In this document: one piece after another, positions 33,371-44,309 of the stretch
How the letters are laid out: every line of letters starts with the position of its first letter
How positions within the stretch are numbered: position 1 is the first letter of the stretch
Source of the DNA: Melieria omissa
Lineage: Eukaryota > Arthropoda > Insecta > Diptera > Ulidiidae
Assembly (NCBI GenBank): GCA_963971225.1
Contig: OZ020268.1
Span: forward strand, 57,473,900 to 57,537,899
DNA: 64,000 nt
Direction of reading: 5' to 3'
Made by a program: the position numbers and the translations under genes
The notes under the pieces: model-generated
The model's database searches: none
Seen by the model: only the letters and a program-made list of their open reading frames with translations
What the model was told of the DNA's origin: nothing

Positions 33371-34735
33371 ACTGACAAACTGCAACTGACAGTAAGCTGA
33401 AATTAAACTGCCAACATTCTTGCTGCAGTTATGCACTTTTTTTAGAGAAAGTATGAAAATCAGCTATTCACTGTCCTACCACTGACATATCCTTTTCACC
33501 TTCCGAGTACGGCAGCCTTTTCCTCACACCAATGCAGCATGGATTTTTGGTTTATTTTCGTCTAATCTTGATGATTCCAAGTTTAACTATTATTGCATTA
33601 ATAAATTGTCGTCTATTAATAACAATAAAAATAGATAATCTGCGTATAACATATTAATGATGTACCTAGTGCGGCCCAACAACAACCCGACTCTGTGTCA
33701 GTCGCTTCACAGCTTGTTGCGAATATATTTATGAGTACTCGTACGTGGCCAGCCAACTGCAACACTTGTCATTATACTGTACAACGAGGGGTAGACAACA
33801 TTTCTTCAACTGAATATTTTCAGCGGCTGTGTGGCATCCCATTTTCACGTTTTGACATCTCTACGCTGCACTGCACCGCGCCAACGTTTCTTGCTGATGC
33901 TATTGTAGTCACCGTTGTGGTTGTTGTTGTTGTTGTTGTTGTTATTGCTGTAGCTGCGGTTGTGCAACTGCGTTGTTGCTACCCCCAAGGGGAATGCGAT
34001 TGCGGTGAGACGAGTGAAGTAAATTAAAAGTCACTCACCCCAGGAATACTTCATTATTATGATATTTGGTGTCGGCGTTCTCCGGAGGAGTATTCCGCCG
34101 ACGTGCCGGCCAGGCGAAACTCAATTATAACAATCTGTTCAGATTTTCGTGTACATCATTGAGCACAGAGCAGATTTCCACAACGGCATCAACCTGCTTT
34201 CATCCCCGTGTTTTATTGCGGGCGTTATGCGGATAAACCTTGAATTGACAAGTCAGGTTCTCCACGTCTGTCCGATGCACAGACTTGTAAAAGTTTGGCA
34301 TTAATATATCGTAAAAATTCATGATCTATGCATTGTCAATTGTAATAACCACAAAGTTGAATGTTTTCAAACTGTTCAGTGCACTAACAAACACATTGAA
34401 ACAGGTGAAACAATTGTGAGGAAATTGTAAACCGTTGTTGCCAGAGCCAGAAGAAAGGGAAATTTGAGAAAAATTTCTTTGGCTGAGGCATTCTTGGGAA
34501 ATTCTTGAGGTATAAGACTTTGAAAAAGATTGTTTTACCTAAGAAAATCGTTTAGCAGTTTAATCTTGTTTAATGATAAAATGTGTGATAAGTTTTTAAG
34601 TCGAATTTTCAGTTTTAGAATTAAAGTTTTATTTCTTTAAGAAAACCTAATGGTAATAGTTTTATAGCTTATATATTCGAAAAAATTATTGAGGAATTTT
34701 AGTTTTAATTTTACGTAGGTTAGGTTAGGTAAACT
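33371..34735. other. Unique non-coding region
   Basis: It has a GTT run (33918-33945) within a GC-richer stretch (33660-34260). The frame at 33695-34027 is partly that run (Val-rich) and is not convincing. The end is AT-rich and finishes with AGGTTAGGTTAGG at about 34717-34730, which may be the tail of a minus-strand SINE. Confidence 0.35.
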
Positions 34736-34737
34736 GG

Positions 34738-34925
34738 CTGGCCAGGCTGGCTTCGATAGTGCAGTGGGTAGCGCGCTGACTTATCACACCAGAGGCCGTA
34801 GGTTGGAGTTTTAGTTGGGGCTGCTGAAACACTTTTCTACTTTTATCGCTATCTCACAATGGATCTCTTAGGACTTCGAGTGTGTTAACTGGCCGCCCAT
34901 CTACGCATAGTTTCTATTGGGTCCC
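34738..34925 (+). mobile_element. SINE family A, decayed copy with internal deletion
   Basis: The tRNA-like head GGCTTCGATAGTGCAGTGGG, then TAGCGCGCTGACTTATCACA, matches the head of the 26024-26425 SINE, although the B box is degraded. The next segment CTACTTTTATCGCTATCTCA and a closing CTTCGAGTGTGTTAA segment also match. The shared core is missing. Confidence 0.65.
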
Positions 34926-35144
34926 TATAAGGTCCCTATTGGTTATAGTTAGAGCTCTTTAGTCTGCGGGTTGATTTTAAATTAACCAGTCCGAATGTAA
35001 GAAGAACGGGGTCCTTAACTCTTCAATTCCCATGCCCAACATAGTAAAAAAGAAAACTTCCTTTTTAAATAAAATAGCTTAGATACGTTTGGATAAGACA
35101 AAAAATACATAACAAATATATAAACTACCCTCATTTTTTATTAA

Positions 35145-35947
35145 CGGGGGGGTCACCTACAGGTGACACTGGACATTAAAAGTTGTTAATAATCTGAAAG
35201 ATAGGCGATTTTTTTATTCTTTTGGTAGGAATAACACGTAAATTTGTATAATAATATTTATTTATATGAAAAAAATAATACTTATTTATTGTGAAAGCTG
35301 ACAACACTTCAGATGCAAACCGATATTACATTTGGCACACATTGTTCTAGTGCCACACCTTCGTTGAGAGCAGTCGATTTGAGAGTGATCCTCCGCCCTT
35401 CCTGCACTCCTCACCTTTGTAGGCACTCTTATCTGCACAGAAACGCAACAAGCAGAATTGCGGGTCGGGGGCTTGCCATATTTTTGGTAAATGGTTGCCA
35501 CATTTCGCCGGAAATCGCAGTAAGTCCAGTTGTTTTCCGACTGTCGTTTGATTAGCCATGCATTTTGACAACCTGCATCTAAGTCAAAAGCAAAAAGAGG
35601 GAACCACCGCTTTTTCCCGCGAAAAGCTACCCTCATGGAGTCAACGTTTTCGTCAAAACGGTCTACACCGCCCATGTACTTATTGTACATCTTGATAATA
35701 ATTGGGCAATCAACTTGAATTTTTGCCCGTTCTTTGTTCACAAAACCAATCCGATCTACTTTTGTGATAGGATCTAATCCATGGCAGTTGGATGCAATGG
35801 TGACAATGCTATTGTCATGCCACTTAGCTGCAATAATGTCCTTAAAAGCTTTATGACACAGCTTCCCTCTTGGCTCTTTTTTCATATCCTTTGAGTTTGG
35901 TAAATTGCAATTCTTCAGACGATTTTCCCGAACAGTACCTGTGCCCC
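35145..35947 (-). mobile_element. piggyBac-like element remnant, one end visible
   Basis: TTAA at 35141-35144 precedes CGGGGGGG and a hairpin with arms GTCACCT and AGGTGAC (about 35152-35167), a plausible element end. A transposase C-terminal half lies on the minus strand inside. I could not find a matching opposite end. Confidence 0.6.
35286..35947 (-). pseudogene. piggyBac (PGBD/DDE_Tnp_1_7) transposase, C-terminal part
   Basis: Minus frame from about 35947: GTGTVRENRLKNCNLPNSKD, then EPRGKLCHKAF, WHDNSIVTIASN, and PIIIKMYNKYMGGVDRFDEN, the conserved motif holding the late catalytic Asp of piggyBac transposases. RGKKRWFPLFAFDLDAGCQNA follows in the usual order, and the C-terminus is a Cys/His cluster (CSQRRCG, CAKCNIGLHLKCC). 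A stop lies just upstream of 35947, and the N-terminal 300-400 residues are not recognised, so it is not functional as it stands. Confidence 0.88.
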
Positions 35948-36335
35948 AACAACATCACCATATAGCGATAAGCCCAAATGTAGACAACAGTCTTGTTATA
36001 ACTTACAATGAATTTAGAACAATAGAGTTATTATATATACTTTTATAGTATATATTATAAATATTTTTCTATTATAGCTTATATATTCATTTATTACATG
36101 TAATAAGAAGAAAACAATACTTACGGTTTTTCCATTTTTGTTTCACTTTATATCGAAAGAAACCACACTAACTTGCACTGCTCCAATTGCAATGTTTGCA
36201 TGTGAAATACGAACGCGTTCTCGCATTGGCCCATTTCAAGTGAACTCACCGAAATCGAATGAAATTACATAAAATTACTTTATTTTAATATATTCGTTCA
36301 TATTTGACAGTTTTAGAACAAATGTAGTACGAAAA

Positions 36336-36400
36336 ACAGGTGGTTCATAACCCAGCCACCTCAGTGGTTCACAGCCCAACCACGATGCCATTTTAGAAAC
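36336..36400. repeat. Pair of adjacent imperfect hairpins
   Basis: AGGTGG...CCACCT (36339-36362) is followed at once by GTGGTT...AACCAC (36365-36384), with related loops CATAACCCAG and CACAGCCC. A related single word GGTTCACAACCCAGCC recurs at about 36708-36723. They may be subterminal parts of a transposon end, but no partner end is identified. Confidence 0.4.
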
Positions 36401-37087
36401 TTTAAAATAAACGACACTTCCAATCATAATTCGACATAAACAAATATTGCATCGTAAAATAGAATCAAAACACTAAATAAACATGTATTACACTGACCTT
36501 TTTGCAATAAGCTCAGTCACTTGGATGGCCCTTTAAAAAAAAGCAAACAAGTTTTCGCAGTCGATTTTCCAACACGTTGTCTGTAACTGCCACAAGCAAT
36601 ACGTGTTTGTACTTTGGTGTAACCACAAAAGCAGAGTCATATCAAAAGACAAACTTGACAGTTGAAAGATTGGCGATATGTCAATTAGGGAAGGGAAAAA
36701 CGGTAATGGTTCACAACCCAGCCCTCTCCCTTATATATTTTAATTTTTTTTATGAGTAGTTTAATTGCTTTAAAATGACGTAAATTATAACAAACAATTT
36801 TTTTTAACTTTTGGGAGGAGTATCAGTATTTCAGTATCAGTATTTTTTAAGATTAAGGAAAGTCATTTCAGGTATCTGGCAACACTCTTAATTTTAGGTA
36901 AGAATTTTGAAGAATATTTGCCAATAAACTATTTTCAATAAAATTCTTTTAAAGTTATAGAAGTTTCCGTTCCAAAAGACATCAATTTCAATTAATTCAA
37001 TTCAATTCATCAATTAATAATTTCAATTTCTTATTATAGAGAATTACGACTGTAAATTGTCTCTTCCTCCATTAGGCCACCAATTAA

Positions 37088-38250
37088 CTAACCTAGCTGT
37101 TTTCACTGAATACTGCTTCTCAGCTTTTGAAGAGAGACTTCAAGTTGACACTATTTACACTGATTTCTCGAAAGCTTTTGACAAAGTATCACACAAACTT
37201 CTTACTTTGAAATTGGAGAGGCTTCGTTTTCATTCTTCTTTCTTGAAATGGATACACTCTTACCTATGTGGTAGATTTTGCCATGTTGTTGTGGATAGCA
37301 TAAAGTCGAAGTCTTTTGCTGCCACATCTGGTGTTCCCCAAGGAAGCATCCTTGGGCCGTTATTTTTTCTGTTGTTTATAAACGATATCGAGTCTTGCTT
37401 TTGCAACACAAATTTCCTTTTGTATGCAGATGATCTTAAGATCTTTCTTAAAACTCGCTGTGTTAGTGATGTGGCACGTATTCAAACTGACTTGGATAGT
37501 CTGAATATCTGGTGCCTAAAAAATCACTTAGCTCTTAATGTTAAAAAATGCTATCACATAACCTTTTCGAAATTGAATAATAATACTCACACTTTTTTTT
37601 CCATTGCAAATAATCGCCTTAAAGATGTTAATGAGATATCCGACTTGGGAGTACTGCTCGACTCCAAATTGACGTTTGTCAATCACATAAATAATATAAT
37701 CCCTAAAGCATATGCTATGTTAGCCTTTATACGTCGAAACTGCTCTGATTTTAAGGACCCCTATACATACAAGCTTCTATACTCTGCTTTCGTGAGGTCC
37801 AGGCTAGAATACGCTGCTTTTATTTGGAATCCGTTCTATGCTGTTCATATTAATCGCCTCGAAAGAGTACAGAAGAAATTTCTAAAATTTGCCCTATTCT
37901 CACTAAATTTTCATGAACCGATTCCTTCGTATAAGTCACGTTGCTTACTTATAAATTTGAAATCATTAGAATCGAGGCGCATGGTAAATTCATTATTATT
38001 CGTATATGACGTCATTTGTGGCAGTACCAAGTGCCCTGCTTTACTTAGTCTTATAAACTTCTTCGTTCCAATCAGAACTACTCGCACAAATAAATTATTT
38101 GTAGTAAAGCATTACAAGACGAACTATGCTTATAATCAACCGCTTGCTAGATCATTAATGCAATTAAATAATTTGGCTTGCAGCAATGATGTCGATTTCT
38201 CCATTCCAAAACCAAAATTTAAAGAATTAATTAATATGTTTTTTACTTAG
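37088..38250 (+). pseudogene. Reverse transcriptase C-terminal two thirds
   Basis: An uninterrupted frame of nearly 390 codons starts outside the element. It carries IYTDFSKAFDKVSH (first catalytic Asp), SGVPQGSILGP, LFLLFINDI (as LLFINDIE), YADDLKIF (the two catalytic Asp), LNVKKCYHITFS, a LGVLLDSKL turn, YSAFVRSRLEYAAFIWNP and the C-terminal SRCLLINLKSLESRR. Endonuclease and the finger part of RT are missing through 5' truncation. The lack of any lesion suggests a young insertion. Confidence 0.9.
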
Positions 38251-38365
38251 CTCAATTGTTATTCTAATTCTTAAGTTATATTACTTTTTGTATTTTTTCT
38301 AGCCTGTAGATATTTTTGTATTTCGATTGGCTTAAATAAATAAATAAATAAATAAATAAATTAAG
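37088..38365 (+). mobile_element. Non-LTR retrotransposon (jockey/CR1-type), 5'-truncated, RT frame open
   Basis: The insertion begins just upstream of the RT catalytic block and ends in a TAAA-repeat tail (about 38333-38361). It sits in a diverged repeat whose other units are seen at 38366-38760. The phrase CTCTTCCTCCATTAGGCCAC precedes the insertion at 37060, and a similar phrase occurs at 38530. Confidence 0.88.
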
Positions 38366-38760
38366 TTATGAGGCTGATCGAGGCAATAGAACACGTTCTA
38401 TCTTACTGATCTATCGAAACTACTAAACTTCATCCAGAATTCGAATCAGTTGATTGATTGAACTTTGGTCAAGATAATTATAGAGAATTTGATCTGTAAA
38501 TTATCTAAATTTTCTTCATAAAAGCAGGACTCTTCCTCCATTAGACCACCAGTCTAGTTACAAGGATGATAGAGGCAATAGAACACATTCTATCTCACTG
38601 ACAAACTCTACAAGAACCTGGTTAGAATTTTTACGATCCACCGAAACAAGAATAAGTTTATTGACTGAGCTTTTGTCAAGAGATAATTTGATGTTCCTTT
38701 GATGTTCTTTATTCTTCATTCAAATTCAGTCAATGAACAAAAGATTCTTACACACTAAAT
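38366..38760. repeat. Degenerate tandem repeat, unit about 170-190 bp
   Basis: GAGGCTGATCGAGGCAATAG then AACACGTTCTATC at about 38370 repeats as GGATGATAGAGGCAATAGAA then CACATTCTATC at about 38563. Each is followed by ATTGACTGA-like and GTCAAGATAAT-like phrases and CTCTTCCTCCATTAGACCAC. The non-LTR element at 37088 was inserted in an outer unit of this repeat. Confidence 0.6.
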
Positions 38761-39065
38761 GAATGATAAACAACTTTAGCTATTCTTAAAATTAGTGAAC
38801 AAATAATTATGAAGGATGAACAGTGAACAAATAATTATCTTAGAGCTCCCAGTGGAAATGTGGGCCTCACACACCTTTGGCAACCTTACCTTATCTTACT
38901 CCATCAGCTCATTATCTTTCTAACCTATTGTTTTTATAAGAAAGAATCCAACTACTTTCAGGACACATTTCTATGTTGTTTTTTAGCTTTTTGAGTTCTA
39001 TGAGATCTGTGAGTAAATTTTCTATCAATTCTAATTGCTCAAGTCAAACTATTCTTCAACTTTTT

Positions 39066-39398
39066 CCTTAATAATAATAATTGACTGGCACGACAGCCTG
39101 CTTACGCGAGACTAAGGCCTAGCTTCCCGCAACCACCCGTGTTGTGCGTGTGAATTTTGTACGCGGGTGGAAGGGACCTTCAGTTTAATGCCGGTTTCGA
39201 ACGGCAGGTTGGGAGCTTTTTCATAGGCAATTTTGACTCTCAGAGGTTTGCCTTTTCCAGCTGAGAGGACAGCCACCGAAAGAGAAAACGAGTTTCCCGT
39301 TATTTTTTCAGGTGTTATTATAGGCAGTATTTGAACCTGCGGTTGCTGCCTTTGACTCCTTGTCCAACGCACTAACCAACTGAGCTACGGCGGCTGCC
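39066..39398 (-). mobile_element. tRNA-derived SINE, family B, full-length
   Basis: On the minus strand the 5' end reads GCCGCCGTAGCTCAGTTGGT, containing a good A box, then AGTGCGTTGGACAAGGAGTC and a B box AGGTTCAAATACTGCC. The 3' end is an ATTATTATTATTAAGG-like tail. A duplication TCAACTTTTT flanks it (39056-39065 and 39399-39408). The middle (39172-39260) shares a core with the family A SINE although the heads differ. A free tRNA gene is excluded by the anticodon-arm mismatches and the long body. Confidence 0.88.
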
Positions 39399-39409
39399 TC
39401 AACTTTTTT

Positions 39410-42400
39410 GTTACATTTGCTTAAATTCTTCTCCTACTTCTGTGTTGTCCCTTTTGAATTGGTAATCTTATGTGCAAACTTTTTCTTTTATTTCCACTTC
39501 TTTCTGTACTCTCCTTCGACCTCATATCATGGATATCCACTCTGTCGTACGTTTCATGGCTCAGTCCATCAATCCTTTCTTATTGCCACATGTGTGCCTG
39601 TGTGTGTGTGTTTGCAGTCAACGGGCCATAAAGACAACTTGCCACCCACAATCGGGCATAAATATGCTATTAACCAATGTGTGAACTCATAAAGTTTGTC
39701 CCTCTACTAAAAGTCGAAACAACAAATAACCAACCAACCAACCAAAAAATCTCAATTTCTATCAAATGGTTTATTGATATGCAAATTTTTTGCTGATTTT
39801 GTGCTTTTAAAAGTCAATTTCACTTTTTGATTATTATTTCCCTCAAAGGTGTTATTTGCTGATTTTTCTGGTCGAGTCGTTTTCGTTTTATTGGCATCGC
39901 GTAGATACGCGCACGCAGGCGAAGCGTTAAAGTTGTTTTTGGGGCCTGACAACAGCGACAAAAACGACAACAACAACAATTACACAAAACATATTCAGCA
40001 AAAACACAAACCAAACCCCGCATTGGGAGATTCGAGCCAGAACAACAAATGCTCCAGAGAAATTTCGCATAAAATACGCACGAAAGGGTTTCTCGTGCAC
40101 AATGTTGTTGTTGTTGTTGGTTATTTGTTCGTTGCCGAAAAATTGCATTTTTATCGCAGTTTTCCCTTTTTTGTTGTGTGTCAAGTCAAGGGTTGCGAAC
40201 TTAGATGCGAACGCAAGAAATTACAGAACGACGGGCACTGAGCGCTGCTCGCTTTTTTCTGCCAGATTTGTTATTTTGGCCATTTCTGTTTTATGCTGAC
40301 ATTTGCGTTATGATTTTGTTTATTTCACACGTATTTACTTAAACGGATGCTCTTTGATTTTACGATTACATTTGGTGCTGTTCGAGCAAATTTTCCTTTG
40401 CAGTTTTTCTGCAGACGAGTTGAGATAAAAAAGGGAGAACGTTGGGAGGGCGAAACGGGGAGCAAATAAAAAAATATATTTATGTGTACATACGTGATGC
40501 TGTAGCTGTAACATTGAACTATTAAGATGTGTGTTCGAGTTAGAATCAGTTCGCTTTAGTTTGGAGTGGAAAGCAAACTGGGCTTCAATGCTGCTTTTTG
40601 CAACTCAACTCACACTAATCAAAATGTTGTGGCTTGGAATTTATTTTTAATTTTGACTGCAACTCGAATGCTTGAAAAAATATGGCTCAAGCACATTTTG
40701 AATTTCACTTATGTGTAAAAAATTTGTATTGCTTCTACACGCGAAATATCAAAATTTATATTGTAAAATTTTGTAACAACGACCACACAGAAAACTAAAC
40801 TCCACATTTTCCATTAACAAATCCATAACCTAAAGATTAATCATAAAAATCCTAACAAAATAAATATTTTTTTCTAGTAAAATTATAAAAAAAATTAAAA
40901 TTCTAAAATTTAATTTAAAAAATTTTTACATATTTTTCAACATTTTACAACAACGTTCCAATCAAATGGCTGACATTTTGAAGGATACCGATTCATTGCG
41001 ATTATTGGAAGCATGCATCACGTGCTATGCGTTGCTGCAAATGTCGATCAATTGGCCGAATTGCTGTTGCAGAACAAGAAGAAGAAGAAGCAGCAGCACG
41101 CATCCGCATGCGAATGTGAAAATTGTAATAACGTGTCCATTTTGCATGAGGCAGCAATTTGATAACGAGCGAACATATTAATATCATTGGGCCATTACTT
41201 TTGCTCCAAATGATGTCCATTTGATGGGCAACAACAAAGCAATAGCAGCAGCAGCTGCAGCAACATTCCAGCTGACGTTTGAGTTGTGCGAAATTGCCAA
41301 AAAAAAAAACAAAAAAATTCCACTCACACACACACACACACAGGGTAGTGTAGAGCAGTGGCGTTTTGTATTGGGCCGAACTTTTTAGATGTGAAATTTT
41401 TGTATTATTCATATTTATAATTTTATTTTAAAGTGCACAAGGTTTAATGAAGGTTTTAGAGAGTTTCCCATTTCACGCATAAAACTCTAACAAAAATGTG
41501 ATTATTTATTGCCGAACTCCAGTATAGTTCAGAGATGTTGTACAGAAAAATTTGTTTTCTTAATTCTTATAATTTGATCCATAATCTTACTAAGACAAGC
41601 CCTTTCAAGACCCCAACGAAAGTCTGCAGTACTGTTTTATTTAATCTCAGAAGAAAACAAATCCTTAAACAAATCTTTTTTCCAATTGTCAATTTTATTT
41701 TTATCTGTCGCATTGAAACTAACTATATATTTTTGTATCATGGTTAGTACTTTCCATACTGAATGATTCAAAAATGACAAGACTTGCATTTCAAAGATCA
41801 CAACTTATCATAGTCGGAGAAAACGATTATCATATGTCCCACTAAGCTCAAAGGATCAAACGACATTCGTTTCCTGAGGCCACTTTAAGTCTGACGTTAA
41901 AAAAAATACTATTATTTCATACTTAATGATTCAGGACCTGGTCACTTTTGAGAATACAAATGTCCCATGTCTCCTTAAGGGAGTAATCAGGTAGAATCGA
42001 CCATGTTTTTAAGTAATTTTTTTTTCATCCAAATTTTTATTCCACATTAAACTCAATAGAACAAACTATATTCGTTTCCTTAGGCCACTGTGTGTCTGTC
42101 CTTCAGTTAGACCACCTGAGGCCTTTGTCGACCCCCAAAAACTAGCAGACGATCCCGCTAAAAAATATGCTCAACGTGTCTGTCTGCGCATATGAATATG
42201 AACTTTTTGTTGGCGCAGTGGGCAGCGCATTGCAGTACAGCCAGGACAGCAGCGAGCGAACAGGAGCTGCGCTGAGTTGGCCTGACGGGGCTTATCATTC
42301 GTCATTTATGACCGTTACAATCTGCACCAACGACATGGACGACTGACTGCCGCTGCAATTCTGAATAATGGTCAATAAATTTTCGTTTTTACCCGATACG

Positions 42401-43595
42401 GAAACACACACACACATACACACACACACACGCACACGGCACATGTTGTGCAGTGTCTTTATTTTGATTTGTTGCCGCTTTGAATGAAATACAATACGCA
42501 AAAGCATGAAATTCATAATTTCTGTACATTTTCAACCAAAAAAAAGAAAAATAACAACAACAAAGTGGAAAGACAAACTATGAAGCACTGTAATTGTACA
42601 CTGGCGCGTTGTTGCAGCAATTTCAAACGAATTTCGCTGCGACTGTTGTCGGAAAGTGGTCGCCGCATTTCCCATGCCGCATGCAGCCATAAATTTTTGC
42701 CTCTTTCAGCCCAATTATCTTATTTGTCGTTGTTGATTAAAATAATCGCTGGCTTGTCTTAATTTATTTCATAAAAACTGACCTCCGCACTTCATGGTTC
42801 AAATGCACAAATCAATGAAGTACAACAACCAATTCGAGACTCATCCATAGTCAGAAGATGCCTTGAGTGGAACAACAAAGACATCGTATTCATGGCAATT
42901 CTTACACACACACACACACAGAAATAAATACAAGTAGCCACACATGGCACTAGTATTATTCAATTCTTATCAACGCGCGCTAACCGTCTGTGAATTATGG
43001 CCCAACGCACAAAACGCGCGCATTCTGTGGACATTTATTCCCCGGACGGGTCTCGTTTTGGCCGAACGACTTTTAAATAATAACTTGGCCGCACTAATTG
43101 GATTGACTGCGCTTTTATTATGATATGCTCATTTGAATGTATAAATTAAATCCGCGCACAATTGTCGCGTCCTAAGCGCTTCATGCGTATTCATAGTTGC
43201 GGTGTTTACGACTGCAAACAACTCGTTTCTGAGAGGCTAATGCGATCAATTCAAGCGTTTTGTTTGTACAAAGTCGATAGGATTTGAATTTGAACTCAAA
43301 TCTGAAATCTGTGGACTGAATTGTTGTTTTCGTGTTTTAGTTTTTGTTTAGTAAAATAGCTGAAGATTTCTTAGTTGGAGAATGGGAGAATTCGCAACAG
43401 CGACGTAAAAAAAGATGTAGATGGTGAAACCGAAATAGATATTTCTCAGAAGAATTACTGAGTTGTGTAAAGCGTTTACAAAAATAGAAAAATTATAAAT
43501 TTTGCATTTGGCTAGTAACAAATCGAATTAATAATGGTGACCACATTAGACGAACTGAAATGTTTTTTGTAGTTTAATTGTTAGTTTGCCCGATT
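39410..43595. other. Unique non-coding region with several simple repeats
   Basis: Microsatellites: CAA/GTT runs at 39970-39990 and 40105-40120, CA at 41327-41341, CA at 42405-42440 and 42905-42920. The part at 42960-43160 is balanced in composition, contains TAATTGGATT and TTTTATTATGATATG homeodomain-type sites and no simple repeat, and may be a conserved regulatory element. All frames here are short or repeat-driven. No gene is supported. Confidence 0.35.
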
Positions 43596-43599
43596 GCAA

Positions 43600-44300
43600 A
43601 TCTTTTTAAAGCAATTCTGGGCTTTAAAGATGCATTAAAGACTTGCAAAGAAACTCATGAACAACATTTAAGGAAACTTTTGTTTGTAAGAACTTAAATG
43701 AAGCGAAATTCAACAAAAACATTCAAGAAAATGTTCGGCAATGAGTGACAATTTGAAACAACTTACATGCAAAAATGTAAAAAATTATAAAGTTTCCAAC
43801 AAGTTGCAACAACATAAATCCATAAATTTAGGAAATAATAAAGTTCCCAAAAACTCTTCAGCTTTTCTTGCAACTCTTTTTAAAGCAGTTCTGGGTCTGA
43901 AACTCAACTCAAATATTAAACAAAAAAAATTTAAACAAAATATTAAAAAAAATGTTGTATGTATTTTTGAAAGCACTTAAATGCCAAAAAGTAGTTCAAC
44001 TCTTTTTAAATCAATTCTGGCCATAGAAATTTAGAAACTAACATGTTGCAACTCTTTTTAAGGAAAAACTCGTCAACAACATTTATGAAAACTTTCGACA
44101 ATCAGTAACTGTTTGAAAGTTTGTTACAAGTTTCAACTCTTTTTAAAGCAACTCTGGGCCTGAAAGACGCGTTCAACTCATGTTAAAGCAATTCTGGGCT
44201 CAAAAGACTCATTAAAAACTTGAAGCAAAGCTCATCAACAACATTTAAGACCACTTGCGGTAATGAATGACTGTTTGAAACAACTTGAATGCTTTGGACT
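43600..44300. repeat. Degenerate minisatellite, unit about 125-140 bp with shorter variants
   Basis: The phrase CTTTTTAAAGCAATTCTGGG recurs near 43605, 43878, 44003, 44139 and 44185. It is followed by TTAAAGACTTGCAAAGAAAC, TCATCAACAACATTTAAG and CAATGAGTGACTGTTTGAAA phrases. The frame at 43741-43980 lies in this array and is not a gene. Confidence 0.65.
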
Positions 44301-44309
44301 ATCAAACAA

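Noticed and set aside
39320..39398. tRNA gene on the minus strand
   Set aside because: A and B boxes are present, but the cloverleaf is degraded and the sequence is the head of a SINE with target duplications.
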